From Zerene cesonia (Eukaryota; Arthropoda; Insecta; Lepidoptera; Pieridae): a DNA stretch of 64,000 nucleotides. Shown here one piece after another: positions 37,001 through 49,220 of the stretch. The stretch is taken from NCBI RefSeq assembly GCF_012273895.1, contig NC_052104.1, positions 6,634,001 to 6,698,000 of the forward strand, in the 5' to 3' direction. Position numbers and translations under genes: made by a program. A model generated the notes under the pieces. It had not been told where the DNA came from. It made no database searches and worked only from the letters and a program-made list of their open reading frames with translations. The stretch's first letter is position 1, and every line of letters starts with the position of its first letter.

Positions 37001-39197
37001 ATAGTTTTATATACTAAAAAATGATGTGGATATTTAGTTACTTTATTTGGAGAATCAGAAAATAATCCTGTTAAAAGTTCCATACACAAGATATGTTTAA
37101 TAATATGCTTACCTTAAATTGTATGAATTGAATTGTCTTACAGATCAAACTACAAGCTACGACTGGCTTCCAGACTTTCATCACTCACTATAGAGAAGAT
37201 CCTGATCAACAGAACTTGATAGATTGGATTCAGGAAGACTGGGTTTGTCTAAATCTTTAAAATTCGTTACAAGATCAAAATATCATGAATTCCAAATGTC
37301 AGTCATTGCTTATCTCACCCTTTTATTCATTTTTTTTTTATTCTTATTATGTAATTGGTCATTAAAATAAACTACATTTTTAATTATTATAAATATAAAT
37401 TTATACTAACATTGTATTTTGTATATTAATAAGACGTACAGGAAATAATATAATTACAAAAAAAAAGTCGGAAATGTAGTAAAAAATCCCTGTTCCATAG
37501 TTACAATGCTGCGGCGTAGAGGGGCCTCGAGATTGGGATCGCAACGCATACTTCAACTGTTCGAGTGGGGCGGTCGGATCTCGAGAGGCGTGTGGCGTGC
37601 CCTTTAGCTGCTGCCGTAGCAAGCCGCAGGATATTATACGGAATAAACAGTGCGGCTATGACGTCAGGAAACCTACTTATGTGAGTATCTCATGATGCCA
37701 TGGTTGGTGTTTTAGAATGTTCCAAGCATTGCGTGAAAAATGACGTCATTATTACTACTATGTGGGTATATTATTTTTAAGAGAAAATCATATCAGACTG
37801 AATGTAAGTCAAGTAAGTATGTAATAATATGTCGTTTAAATATAAATATAATAGGTTATAAGAATATTCTATAAGTAGTGTGATTATAACATGTCTATTG
37901 TATTGTAGTGCATAATAATGCACTATGTCCAGTCCAACCTTGGTAATTTTTAGATATATACAAAGCAAGCAGAATTTCTACTGTCTGTGTTACTACGGTG
38001 ATTTACAAAAGTATTTGAGTCATCAAGCAATACAACCTTGTTGTCTATAGGTTGTAATATGCACGGGTCTATAGTTTCCAAAGACTGTGGTCGATATTAT
38101 GGTACCATTTTTGAACAGCTTGTATTGCCATGGTGAAAAAAAAAAAAAAAACATTTTTATTAGTACTAACATCCTACTCTTGATGACTTGAACATAGCAA
38201 TTAAGTGATCGCGTGATACACGAGCGCGGTTGTCTGGTCGCGGGGGAGGACTGGCTGCAGAGACATTTCGCGCCAGTCGCTGTCGCAGTACTCGGACCTT
38301 TAGCTCTACAGGTTTCAACATGCTTTGTATGCACTGTATGCGAGATATCGTACTTTTGGATGGACAAATGTAGTGTTATTTGTATGCGTATTATGGTACG
38401 CCTATTCAATAACTGAGCTATTCGAGGGTTACAGTTTATCCATCTAGAAGTATTTTATAGATTTTTTGTGCATCATTCAAATTAAGTCGCAGTTGTATAA
38501 GCTTTTTTTTATACGGAGTTTCCACTAGTTTGGTCGTTTTTGTTTCACATTTGCTTACAGTTTCTTTTTTTTTTTTGTTATAGAGTTTTGACATAGCTAA
38601 GATAATATATGACAAGGGCTGTTTAGAGGCCGCTGAAGAATGGTTTGACCACAATCTGTTGATAGTTGCCACATCCGCTGTGTGTACCGCTTTTGCACAA
38701 GTAAGTTAAATATTTAATTTCATTTGATTTTTCAGCACCATATTTTGTTTTATACAATACTTTTAGGTCTTTTTGTATTCGCTTGTAGTTCAAGTTAATA
38801 GTTTAGAAAATGTTATATATATTCTTAATGTAGATGAGATTAAAGTAACTTTATTTGAAATCTTTTCTCCGTACAAAGATTTAACGACACGTTGACATTA
38901 ATAGTTCGAAGTTACTGTCAGATTTTTTATTGTTTTTTGCCAGTTTTGTTACAGTACCCTTGAATTTCTGACAAATAAAGAGGACACTCTTTCTATTATC
39001 GTAATAAATGTATTCTACGCTCCTTAATCAAAATATAATTGTCCCTTAAAATTGTTCCTTTAATCATTTTAATTATAGGTAATTAAGTGTGTCTATAGTA
39101 TCTAATTATGAATATTAAATTTTCCAAGATTCTGGGAATATGTTTCGCGCAGAACCTCCGCGCTGACATATTTGCCCAGAAGTCGAAATGGCACTGA
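34048..39197 (+). CDS. Tetraspanin, TspanC8 type
   Basis: Exons: 34048-34137, 34441-34561, 35929-36002, 36892-36966, 37144-37242, 37501-37680, 38584-38700, 39129-39197; 825 nt, 274 aa. Four membrane segments (about 18-43, 62-82, 93-115, 233-260) with a large extracellular loop. The loop holds QCCGVEGPRDW, YFNCS, EACGVPFSCC, KQCGYD and KGCLEA: eight cysteines, the mark of the C8 group (vertebrate TSPAN5/10/14/15/17/33; Drosophila Tsp3A, Tsp26A, Tsp86D). Family members bind ADAM10/Kuzbanian, promote its exit from the ER and so affect Notch cleavage; that role is inferred from the family, not shown here. Membrane-proximal cysteines (SCCLKY) are likely palmitoylated. An alternative penultimate exon (38198-38311) would give 273 aa. 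Introns carry a hairpin SINE fragment and a Helitron. The 3' UTR end is unclear; several AATAAA occur to 41.74 kb. Confidence 0.95.
35010..35110. repeat. SINE-like fragment with a perfect 19-bp hairpin
   Basis: Arms 35053-35071 and 35092-35110 are perfectly complementary. The 20-nt loop carries, on the minus strand, a perfect B box GGTTCGAATCC. The left flank (ATAAATGAGAAATTTTGAAA) resembles 45655-45700. In intron 2 of the tetraspanin gene. Confidence 0.65.
36057..36263 (-). mobile_element. Non-autonomous Helitron, family 1
   Basis: On the minus strand runs from TCCTACTAATATTATA to GCGCAGCTAG, flanked by A and T. In intron 3 of the tetraspanin gene, 54 nt after the exon. Confidence 0.8.
38198..38311 (+). 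CDS. Alternative (duplicate) penultimate exon of the tetraspanin gene
   Basis: A 114-nt open segment between an AG acceptor (aacatag) and a GT donor (CAG|gtttca), phase 0 at both ends, so it joins exon 6 and exon 8 in frame. It encodes a 38-residue segment with VIHERGCLVAGEDWLQ, which aligns with IIYDKGCLEAAEEWFD of the downstream 117-nt exon (38584-38700), including the eighth loop Cys and the start of TM4. It is GC-rich against AT-rich flanks and looks like a functional coding exon. It most likely arose by exon duplication and is used as a mutually exclusive alternative; using both would add an extra half membrane segment. The acceptor has only a modest pyrimidine tract. No transcript evidence is available here. 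Confidence 0.75.
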
Positions 39198-41780
39198 CAA
39201 TCAGCCTCTCCTGCCGCCGTGTGACGTCACATGCGACACACCCGCGACCTCTACCTGCCGCTCTACTCGTCCCACTGTTAGACAATAATCGTAGTTCTCT
39301 TCTAGTTGCATAGATGGCGCTGATATAAATTCCTTGAAGATTTGTAAGATTATCTGTGGCGGTATAATTAAGCGGGAACGTTTGTTTCATTTGGAAGTTG
39401 TATAACTTCTAAGGTGTTTTTATTTTATTGTCCTTTATAATACTATTTTACATCACAGTTACATACACAATATAATACTTTTTCTCCTTGTTATGAATGT
39501 TATGTCTAACAACCCGTTTAATTTTACAAATCTTCATAGTTGTATTATTACAAAATTAAGCTTTCCATTTCATCTTGCTCTCCGTACTCTATTTATCTCC
39601 TGCCTTGGCGAATCTTGACTATCCCCGTATGTTTAAGCAAATGTTGAATGTTGTTAGAATTTATCCAAGGTGATAGACATGACTTTAATGTTATACAGAT
39701 CTCGTTGATCGTGCATAATGCATTGTGTTCATATATTGTCCAAGTCTATACGGAAGCTGTGAGATGAATTTAGAGGAAATTTTATATACAAAGCTAGTAT
39801 TGGCGTTATGAAGTTAGGTATATTTATGAGATTAGGAGATTGTATTCCGTTGGCTGTTAATTGGATTTTGTATATATTCATTTACTATTTATGTGTGAGT
39901 GACTCTTTGTTTTGTGACAAGATTGTTTGGTGTTGGCGAGTGATTTTTGTATTGTTTTGCAATAACTATCTTAAACGAGTCCGAGATAATTGCTGTTTTA
40001 GTGGGAAATGTTGCCTTTGTAATATTTGAAAGTTTAATCTTGTCACATGACAGAAAGTATATCGCTTGATGCCTTTTATAATATAAAGTTATTAATTAAC
40101 TATACTAAGGATTGAATTGTTGAAAGTGTGGACATTAGCGGTGTTTTGGTCGCGCGCTGAGCGTCAGGAGACTAAAAGTTGACAATAATAAATATTGACA
40201 TAATATTTTTACATAATAAATGATATTATAAGAAGTATTATTTACTGGTAGAGTTAGTTATTAGGAATACTCATACATTTACTTTTATCGTTGTAAAACT
40301 ATTTATTAGGCATTGTGTTTCGCACAATTTAACTATATTTTGCCTTTTATGATATATTGAGATTTTTACACTGTTTTTACATAATTCGTCGTTAGCTCTT
40401 TTGTATTTGTAACAAAAGTATTACTGTTAGGTTATATTTGTGCCTATAAAATGTAGTCTTTTGCCAATATAATGTATTTTAAGATAATTTAGTTTTACAG
40501 TTATTCTCATACTAAGAAATTTATTTTGTTCATTGCTCTTTCTATGTTTTATAAATGAACGTCACAAGACTCACAAAAAATGCACAAATATACATATTCC
40601 ATCCGGCTCACACAATAAGATAAAAGACAATAATTTTATTGGATCTCGTGTAAAAAGCCGCGTTTTCAAATGAATCTCACCACTGCCTTATACAAATATA
40701 CAGTAGTCGTACCTGCTTTAAAGAACCACTTATAAGTATTGAAATCTTACATACTTTAATAAGCATCTTAACAATATAATTTGTTGAATTTAATATTTCA
40801 AACAGACTCGATTAATTTATTTTACCACCGCCTCGTTTGCATAGACACTCAAGACTGTGACTGTATAATAATGGGTTAGAAAGATTCTTAATATGTAATT
40901 ATTGAGCCCGTCCACTTACCATTATTAACATTTAAAAAACACTAAAAAGGTCCATACACTTCATAAAACGCTGATTAATCTGTTAATTTTTATTATGAAG
41001 TAGGTACAGTTTACTGATTGTATGTGTGAACTGGTCATCTGTAAGAATTAGAAGCACATATGAGAATAATTTCTACGGTATTCTTGGGATAAAAACTAGA
41101 AAAACTAAAACCAAACGTGCAAGAACCTTTATTATGTTATACATTATTCTAGTATGTAATCATCTGCATGTGTGCGTTTCGGCGAAAGTAAGACCATGTT
41201 ATGTTCATGCGTACATATATCTGTTTTTTGCCTGAAGGCTTTTGATCTAGGCGTTATTAATCTAAGGCGGTATTAGCGATTGTTTGAAATATTTAATAGT
41301 AATAAATTAATGTGTACTTATATTCCGTCTTGTGTTCAAGTAATCGCAAACTAAATCTCCGTTGCATTTTGTCTCTCATTATTCAATGAGTTCTATAAAC
41401 GTTTCACTAGAAATCTGATTTCGTAGACTGCAGAGTGTGTGTGTTTGAGATTATAAAAATAATTATTTTTATATTTAATCTTGAGAGTTTGGCGACAGTT
41501 TCGTTTATTCCTCTTAACACTTCTTAACACGTCTTTGCATTTAACTCTAATCTATTCTTTATGGTATAGTTAGCTAAAACCGTAGGTATTGCCTTGAAAT
41601 TTGTTCCTCGCTAACACTATGATATTATGGAATTGCTATAAGACACTGTTTGCACTTGTTCTGTTGGATATTTAATGTTTACCTATTTAAATATCTATAT
41701 ACTCAACTATACCTAGTCTTGCCATAAATATTGTAATAAAGAAAAAAGAAAATTGTTAACTGCAAATAACATTTATTACT
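39198..41780. other. Tetraspanin 3' UTR and downstream region
   Basis: No coding exon recognised. Several AATAAA hexamers (around 40.19, 40.21 and 41.74 kb) could end the tetraspanin transcript. Ends at the assembly gap. Confidence 0.45.
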
Positions 41781-42780
41781 NNNNNNNNNNNNNNNNNNNN
41801 NNNNNNNNNNNNNNNNNNNNNNNNNNNNNNNNNNNNNNNNNNNNNNNNNNNNNNNNNNNNNNNNNNNNNNNNNNNNNNNNNNNNNNNNNNNNNNNNNNNN
41901 NNNNNNNNNNNNNNNNNNNNNNNNNNNNNNNNNNNNNNNNNNNNNNNNNNNNNNNNNNNNNNNNNNNNNNNNNNNNNNNNNNNNNNNNNNNNNNNNNNNN
42001 NNNNNNNNNNNNNNNNNNNNNNNNNNNNNNNNNNNNNNNNNNNNNNNNNNNNNNNNNNNNNNNNNNNNNNNNNNNNNNNNNNNNNNNNNNNNNNNNNNNN
42101 NNNNNNNNNNNNNNNNNNNNNNNNNNNNNNNNNNNNNNNNNNNNNNNNNNNNNNNNNNNNNNNNNNNNNNNNNNNNNNNNNNNNNNNNNNNNNNNNNNNN
42201 NNNNNNNNNNNNNNNNNNNNNNNNNNNNNNNNNNNNNNNNNNNNNNNNNNNNNNNNNNNNNNNNNNNNNNNNNNNNNNNNNNNNNNNNNNNNNNNNNNNN
42301 NNNNNNNNNNNNNNNNNNNNNNNNNNNNNNNNNNNNNNNNNNNNNNNNNNNNNNNNNNNNNNNNNNNNNNNNNNNNNNNNNNNNNNNNNNNNNNNNNNNN
42401 NNNNNNNNNNNNNNNNNNNNNNNNNNNNNNNNNNNNNNNNNNNNNNNNNNNNNNNNNNNNNNNNNNNNNNNNNNNNNNNNNNNNNNNNNNNNNNNNNNNN
42501 NNNNNNNNNNNNNNNNNNNNNNNNNNNNNNNNNNNNNNNNNNNNNNNNNNNNNNNNNNNNNNNNNNNNNNNNNNNNNNNNNNNNNNNNNNNNNNNNNNNN
42601 NNNNNNNNNNNNNNNNNNNNNNNNNNNNNNNNNNNNNNNNNNNNNNNNNNNNNNNNNNNNNNNNNNNNNNNNNNNNNNNNNNNNNNNNNNNNNNNNNNNN
42701 NNNNNNNNNNNNNNNNNNNNNNNNNNNNNNNNNNNNNNNNNNNNNNNNNNNNNNNNNNNNNNNNNNNNNNNNNNNNNNNN
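41781..42780. other. Assembly gap, 1000 N
   Basis: Exactly 1000 unknown bases, probably a default-length scaffold gap and not a measured distance. Open frames drawn across it are meaningless. Confidence 0.99.
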
Positions 42781-45318
42781 GACAGATTCGAAATTCAAAT
42801 GTAATATTTTTTTATAATTAAGTGTAACAGTATTTATGGCCAGACTAAGTAGTATTATTTCGATCTGATAGTTGATAGGCAACAACATTAATTACGACTG
42901 ATACGAAACTAAAATATAATAATTTTTTTTTAATTTATTTATTTATTTTTTATTCTGTAGGTATGTCCTGATCTGCAAATCCTATAAATTGCTCTTTTAA
43001 ATAAGAATAAATAAAAGCATACACTATATTATTAAATAAATTACATTTACATATACTAAACACTGAATAGCATTTTACATGGTAAACACGTAATCATTTA
43101 TTTAAAATAAAATCTGCTGAAGTTAATGTTGTTGTCATCAACGAAAATATACTATGTATAAGTTATCACAAGTATTTTGAAATTATATTTTTGCTTTTTT
43201 ATATATTTAGAGTGAATTATAAGATTATGATGTAAAAATTTAGTAATAAGCCACAATATACAGCTGCTATTTTTAATAATAACAATATAATATTTCGATC
43301 GTTGTTTTATTTCATTTTCTTTTAAACGGTTTCGAAAACACAAATTGCTAATGAATAAGATAAGATTCCCAAACAATTCATTAGACTAATAATTTAAAAG
43401 CTTTAACTACAAGGAATTGTAGAAGTAACGGAATACACGATTTTCTATTATAGTTAATTGTAGTCTGCCAGAATAAATCATGATGATGACATGGGGATAT
43501 CTCTAGAAAGCCACTAACTGTGTCACGGTTTAACTCACGAACGACCTCGTAAATGTACTTACTTTCTTAGGCCATACGCTATTCTCGGTACTTGGCTACA
43601 TCACTCAATTATCATCAAAGTCGTCCAGCAGTTTTAGTGAAAGAGTATCAAATATACATCCATGCTCACAAACGTTCGCGTTTATAATGCTAGCGTGCGT
43701 CATAAAGTATCAGAAAAAATACCGAAATTTAGCAAATTCCGCCACGTTATTCAATATTTTTACGCCAGACTAATGGTCCGTCAGGATTCCGCCGTATATT
43801 GGCATCCGGGTACATCGTTTACTTCCTAATGACACCTGGAGGATTAATACGAGTCTAACGATACCCCATTCTATCAATTCGGCTATCCGATACGGATTTT
43901 AGAGGTGCTTTTACATGGACTGCGTTGAGCTTCTAAGCGAATATTTATAGCTTTGAACTGTCAGGATATTGAAACAGGTTTTTTTGTTCAGTGATTTTTT
44001 GGTTATTCGCAATATGTTTCATATATTTAATGATAACTAGTAATAATAACAGAGACTGAGTATGAGTATTTATACTTTTCCCAGGAATGCGATAAATTTA
44101 TATGGCACCGTACCCTACTGACATCTGTTATCGAATTTATATAGGTTCCTGTCAGGTAGATGATGCTTTCTTTCAAGTTTAAAAAAACTTTAAGAATAAT
44201 GCGATTTGGTTTTTTGGACTACGTTATTTGCTAGAATTGACATTATAGCCCACTCAATTATATGGTCATGTATGTGCGAGCGAAATACTTTCATTAAACA
44301 GTTTATAGGTCTGAACAAAATTAACAAGCGGTGGCCAAGAGTTAATTGCGTCTCCAGGTAGCATAACATTTTATTATTTGCTGTAAAGAAAGGAGTAATC
44401 CTCTCGCATATACACTGGGTAATACTCAGCAATACCAAGGTAATACACAACAGAGTTAGCACTTCGACGGGTCACGTCCCCACGTAAAGTGTGATAATGT
44501 CGACAGAAAGGGTACGTTACTTTCTGTAACAAATCCAAGGCAAGTCGCTGATTGTGATTTAGATGGAGCTTTATTTTTCTATTACTGAATATAATTCTGT
44601 CTGGGAATTGCAGAAAGTTGTTGATTTAACTGCCAAAGCGTAGGTTAATTGAATCCTTATGGATTGTTTATTTTAACTAAATTATTCCGATTTCTTTTAA
44701 TGAAGAGGAAATGGCTTTATTCCTGGGCGTATTAGACATTAGGGCGTATTGGCTAACTCGGTTACGAATATATAGGTATCAAATTTGAATCAAGTTTTTA
44801 AGGAAATATTCTTAATTGTTTGAATTATTTGGGTTGATATTTTTTGTGCAGGAATATACGTCTATACGTCTATACGAATATATATTTATATGGATAAATC
44901 AATACGCTCTCAGATGATGTACAATATAGGTAGAATACGACGATAATAAGTAATAAACTAGAAGGTGTTTTTTGTCATATTTCGGTGTACGGAGTTTTAT
45001 TGGTACCTAATTATAAATATTCATTTTCATATTTAATATTTCATATAAAAATGTTAATTCTGTTGATTCATGCTAAAATAACCAAATAAATTCTCGTGAA
45101 AAGAAACAGATTTGCGAATAAGTGAAAACAAAAACCAACCTTATTTCGTTAAAGGTAAATATTTCAAAGCTTCGCTTTTGTGACCTTAATCATAATAAGT
45201 GAGGAGACAGGTGCTGGTCGCTGGATGTTTGGATTAATTATTACTTCCACAGTTAGAAAATAACCAGTTTAAATTTTTTTTTCACTTAGCTAGCTGACTA
45301 TTTCAAATATATGTATAT

Positions 45319-45360
45319 AACAATAGAAATCGCAATCTATATGATGCGATTTCTATTGTT
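45319..45360. repeat. Perfect 16-bp inverted repeat (hairpin)
   Basis: Arms AACAATAGAAATCGCA (45319-45334) and its exact complement (45345-45360) around a 10-nt loop. Followed 4 nt later by an acceptor-like TTTTTTCAG, but no exon is recognised there. Confidence 0.7.
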
Positions 45361-45414
45361 TTTTCAGCGTCAATAAAGAAGATGCACTATTAAAATTTAT
45401 TTTTTATGGGTTTG

Positions 45415-45490
45415 CCAGGAGACGGGATTCGAACCCGCGTCATTCGCCGAACTGTGGCAACGACTGACTTATCGTCCACCCGTAATCCCG
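45415..45490 (-). repeat. tRNA-derived SINE head or decayed tRNA-like sequence
   Basis: On the minus strand contains GCGGGTTCGAATCCCGTC (perfect B box with flanking stem) preceded by GGGTGGACGATAAGTCAG as a weak A-box region. It does not fold into a convincing full cloverleaf, so a SINE is favoured over a functional tRNA gene. Confidence 0.5.
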
Positions 45491-48400
45491 CCTCAATAAT
45501 CAAACTTCTTCTCTTTCGCTTTCATGTGCCTAAAGGACACCCCACGCCAACTATTGAGATGATTACCAATCATCTCAACTAATATGAAACATTCAATGAT
45601 TTAAATATTGTTTGGATGGAACGCGGCATTTATTATTCTAGCATTCAAATGATCAATAAATGAGAAATTAAAAGAATAGAAACCATTCGACCTCGAGGCT
45701 GGATTTGAAATAATGGACGAAAGGTGTGGAGTTAATAAAATAATTGTACTTAATACCCGTCTTATATTTATTTACATAGTACCGAACATTCAGGTATAAC
45801 TTCATCAATTACATGGTAATAGATATTCAGTACCAATCAGTCTGGACCAGCATAAATGTAAATCGAACGCAATATGTATTGAATGGAATAGTACTTAAGC
45901 CCACTTGAGACGATTACATTTACCTATGGCACCAATTGTTATAGATTTGTGCACATTGAGGCGTGTTCGCTTTAGGTAATGTTACATCTACCTAGTTTAG
46001 GTAAGGGCTTGGTGAAATAGTTTGTTTCGCATGAACGTTCTTAATTAATTTTGCGTTTCGAAAACTAATCAGGTTTCGTTAGACAAAGCTATAAGTAAAG
46101 TAATACCTAACAAGTTTAATTATTTTTGGAGGTTATAAGTACACATTCAGTGTAATAGTAAATTTTCTCACCCACCTTATGTAAGGTTGTGTACCTAATT
46201 TATTATGTACGTATATTGCTTTCTAGATGAATATTTTGTTAATCTATAGTTTCTGAGGTAATTTACGATTCAAAAAATTATTAAGTCTTTGTTAAACCTC
46301 ATTACATCAACTATCTAAGAGTGAAGTTGACGAGTGACTATTAAAAATCAACCTTGCCATTCTAGAGATTACCCGGAACAGACATAAAATCGTAAAAATG
46401 TTATTTTGGTATGCATTGAGTAAATAATACCCACTAAAATACTACAAAAAGCTAAACTCATAATTGGCTATTAAAATATCGTTAAAAAAATTCCGAGTTG
46501 CGATATCATTGGAATCATTAATTTCATGAAAGTCAGTTAAAGTCTATTATATCGCTTATTTGTTATACGTCAATGGTAGAATCCGGTTATAGACAAACAG
46601 AAACTCCAATTTTATTTACTCGAATAACGAACTAACTACTATGCAAGTATAGATAGTTAACTTCTACTCAGTACCTGAAACTTATAATTATCTGTGTAAT
46701 ACGTAATCCAATACACCAATACGCCAATGTATAAACAAATAGTTATACGAAGCATAACAAATCTCATAACGCTCATCGCGAAAAGTTCAACACCAGACAC
46801 TTGGTCAACAGTTGGTTATTGCCAATATGATTAACTATTATTTAGGTCAGCTTGGCGAAGTTTATGCTTCGAGACAATGTTTCAGAAATAATGGTCTGGG
46901 TAAAACCTATTATATTATCTGTGGTCTGGGCTTATCGAACCTATTTATAATTTATCATGTGGACAATGCAAGTGGTTGACATACGTAGGTACCATTTTCA
47001 ACCGACTTTAAAAAAAGGAGAAGTTACCAATTCGATTGGAAATAAATCCCAGATTATTATTACTCATACAAATAAAATCAATATGATATATATTTCTTAT
47101 TGAATTTACGCTATTCGTAGAACATCAAGGTAAAAAAATTAGAATAGATTTTTTTTATTAAAAAGAAATTATAGATATTAACGAATTATAAAGTTAATTA
47201 AATTTCAAAAGTAGTAGGTACCTACTTTTTAATTAATTAATTATAATGAAGGAGTCCGACTTCAACAATTTTAATATGATTTGTAACTATTGTTCTTTGG
47301 GGAAACTTATTGGCTTCGTATTAAGCTTGGATCACCAACAAAGCTCCTAAATAGCTCCTTAAGAAACAATACTTGTGTAGATATATCATAATTGTGACGT
47401 TTGATTATCTGAAAATACCTTTGTTTCACGATGCGCTGAAACCGTTTTGCGGTAAAACCACGTTAATCAACTAGCTGGAATTCGACTGCTCCAGTTTCTC
47501 CTTTCAGATTTAAACGTTTTGGTAAGAACGTTTTTCACAAGTAACAGTGCATTGTCGAGGTGCGACGCTCATTTTGTTAAAAGGCTCCGCTTCAAGTGTC
47601 TTCAGAAATGTGAATGTTCTTGCTAGCACCAAAATGAGGACTCCTTTGTTCTTATACTTGAAATTCTTGCCGCTCTAGATGTATGTGTGATGGGAGTGCT
47701 TTTACGGATTTTTGTATATTCGAATGTGTATGAAATTACAGCTTTTGTGAGAGTAGATTTTTTTCTGACCTTAAGTAAAGCATTGATTTCAAGAAAATAT
47801 TGGGATGGTTATATCCAATTTGAGCATTAATTTCAATTTATTCTGTCAAATCGGCATAGAAGTCAGACAGCTGTTTCAATAATCTCATTGGTGAATGGTC
47901 TAGTGCCTAGGGGCGTATTAATTCATTCAAACAGAGCAGGATCTTTGGCTTTACCCGGAGTTAACAAACACCAACAAACCGTGAGATTTTTGCATAATTC
48001 CAGTATTCTAAATGCATTCGGTGCAGGTAAAAATAGATAACATTTAAGTATTCCAGAGGTTTACTGTGTACGGGCAAAGCTATCCTTGTCATTTGCATGG
48101 CGGCCACCCACGGATAAAATGTCGCATGCAATGCTTTCACAAAGTAATACATTCTACGATATTTTCTATGTAATGTAGATTTTATTTTTCTATATTTGTG
48201 CAGTAGCTTCACTTTCTTAAATTGTTCATTTTTTATTTATTTTAATAGTAGTTATGCGTTTTTAAAAGTTTTTTTTATTGTTTAACGATGGGGCTTGTTT
48301 AGATCTCTATTTGTAAGACCGAATAAAAGTATGAAAAATCATACGTATCGTATACGTATCAAATTTTCTAATTCAATTAAATTGAATAAATAACGTAGGT

Positions 48401-49144
48401 TTATCTTAGAAACAAAATAAAGCACAATTACTTATAATGTTAAATTTATTAAAGGTACATAACGAATTCTGAACTCGTAATTAATTAGCCGCCGCAATGA
48501 TTGGACGGAATAAGTAATTTCGTTACCTTCATTTCTTGATACCTATTCATATAAGATTTGCGAATAAGACCCCAGTTAGATTAAGACGTCTGGACGTCTG
48601 AATTGTTCGTAATTGCATTTGTTTCATTAGAACTGAGGCAGAATATAAAAAAAATAAACATATTTTCGATAACACCTTCTTTATACGGACATCTTTTATT
48701 TTCGAAACAATCAGTACAGACTCGCACATTTGCGTAATGTAGCAGCATGAGGTATAATAAGATGATAATATCGCAGCTTATGATGTATTAGCTTCATTTG
48801 TATGAATTTTCGATTGAAGTTTTCATCTTCAAAAAACTAATCTTCTCCGTAATAAGAACCTATTACTTACTACCATTTAATTTAGTACTGTTATATACTC
48901 ACAAACCACATTATATACAGACCATATAAAATACTGGCCGTATATACTTATAAAAAAAATAATAATTTAAAATTACAAGTACGCTTATTAAAAACTCAAT
49001 AGCCAGCGTCTGCATTTAACCAGTTTCTCCAATTCAATTAAGGACCCCTTACCACGACAGTAAAGTTTCACAATATATCTAGCGCGGAATCAAACCACGG
49101 CTAAGAAAAAGCCTACTCCACAAACATCTCAGCTTAAATACACT

Positions 49145-49178
49145 TATATAAACGTTCTCCTCATTCCATCCCCTCAGT
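49145..49178 (+). promoter_or_regulatory. Core promoter (TATA box plus initiator) of the secreted-peptide gene
   Basis: TATATAAA at 49145-49152 is followed by an arthropod-type initiator TCAGT at 49174-49178, with its A about 31 nt downstream of the TATA start, which is standard spacing. The ATG at 49221 follows after a 5' leader of about 45 nt with no other ATG in frame. Confidence 0.6.
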
Positions 49179-49220
49179 TAAATGTGCGATAGTCTAGCCT
49201 CATCACTCTTCATAAACAAA

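Larger units (their letters stand above)
42781..49144. other. Long gene-poor region
   Basis: No gene I can support on either strand. Contains a degraded family 1 Helitron remnant on the minus strand (about 43610-43695), a 16-bp hairpin (45319-45360), a tRNA-derived SINE head (45415-45490) and a fragment with ACCGACTTTAAAAAAAGGAG near 47.0 kb, a motif common at the ends of insect repeats. Confidence 0.5.

Noticed and set aside
41753..42888. Long open frames of 354 and 370 codons on both strands
   Set aside because: They consist almost wholly of the 1000-N gap.
45415..45490. Possible tRNA gene
   Set aside because: The T arm is perfect but the A box and acceptor stem are not; a tRNA-derived SINE head fits better.
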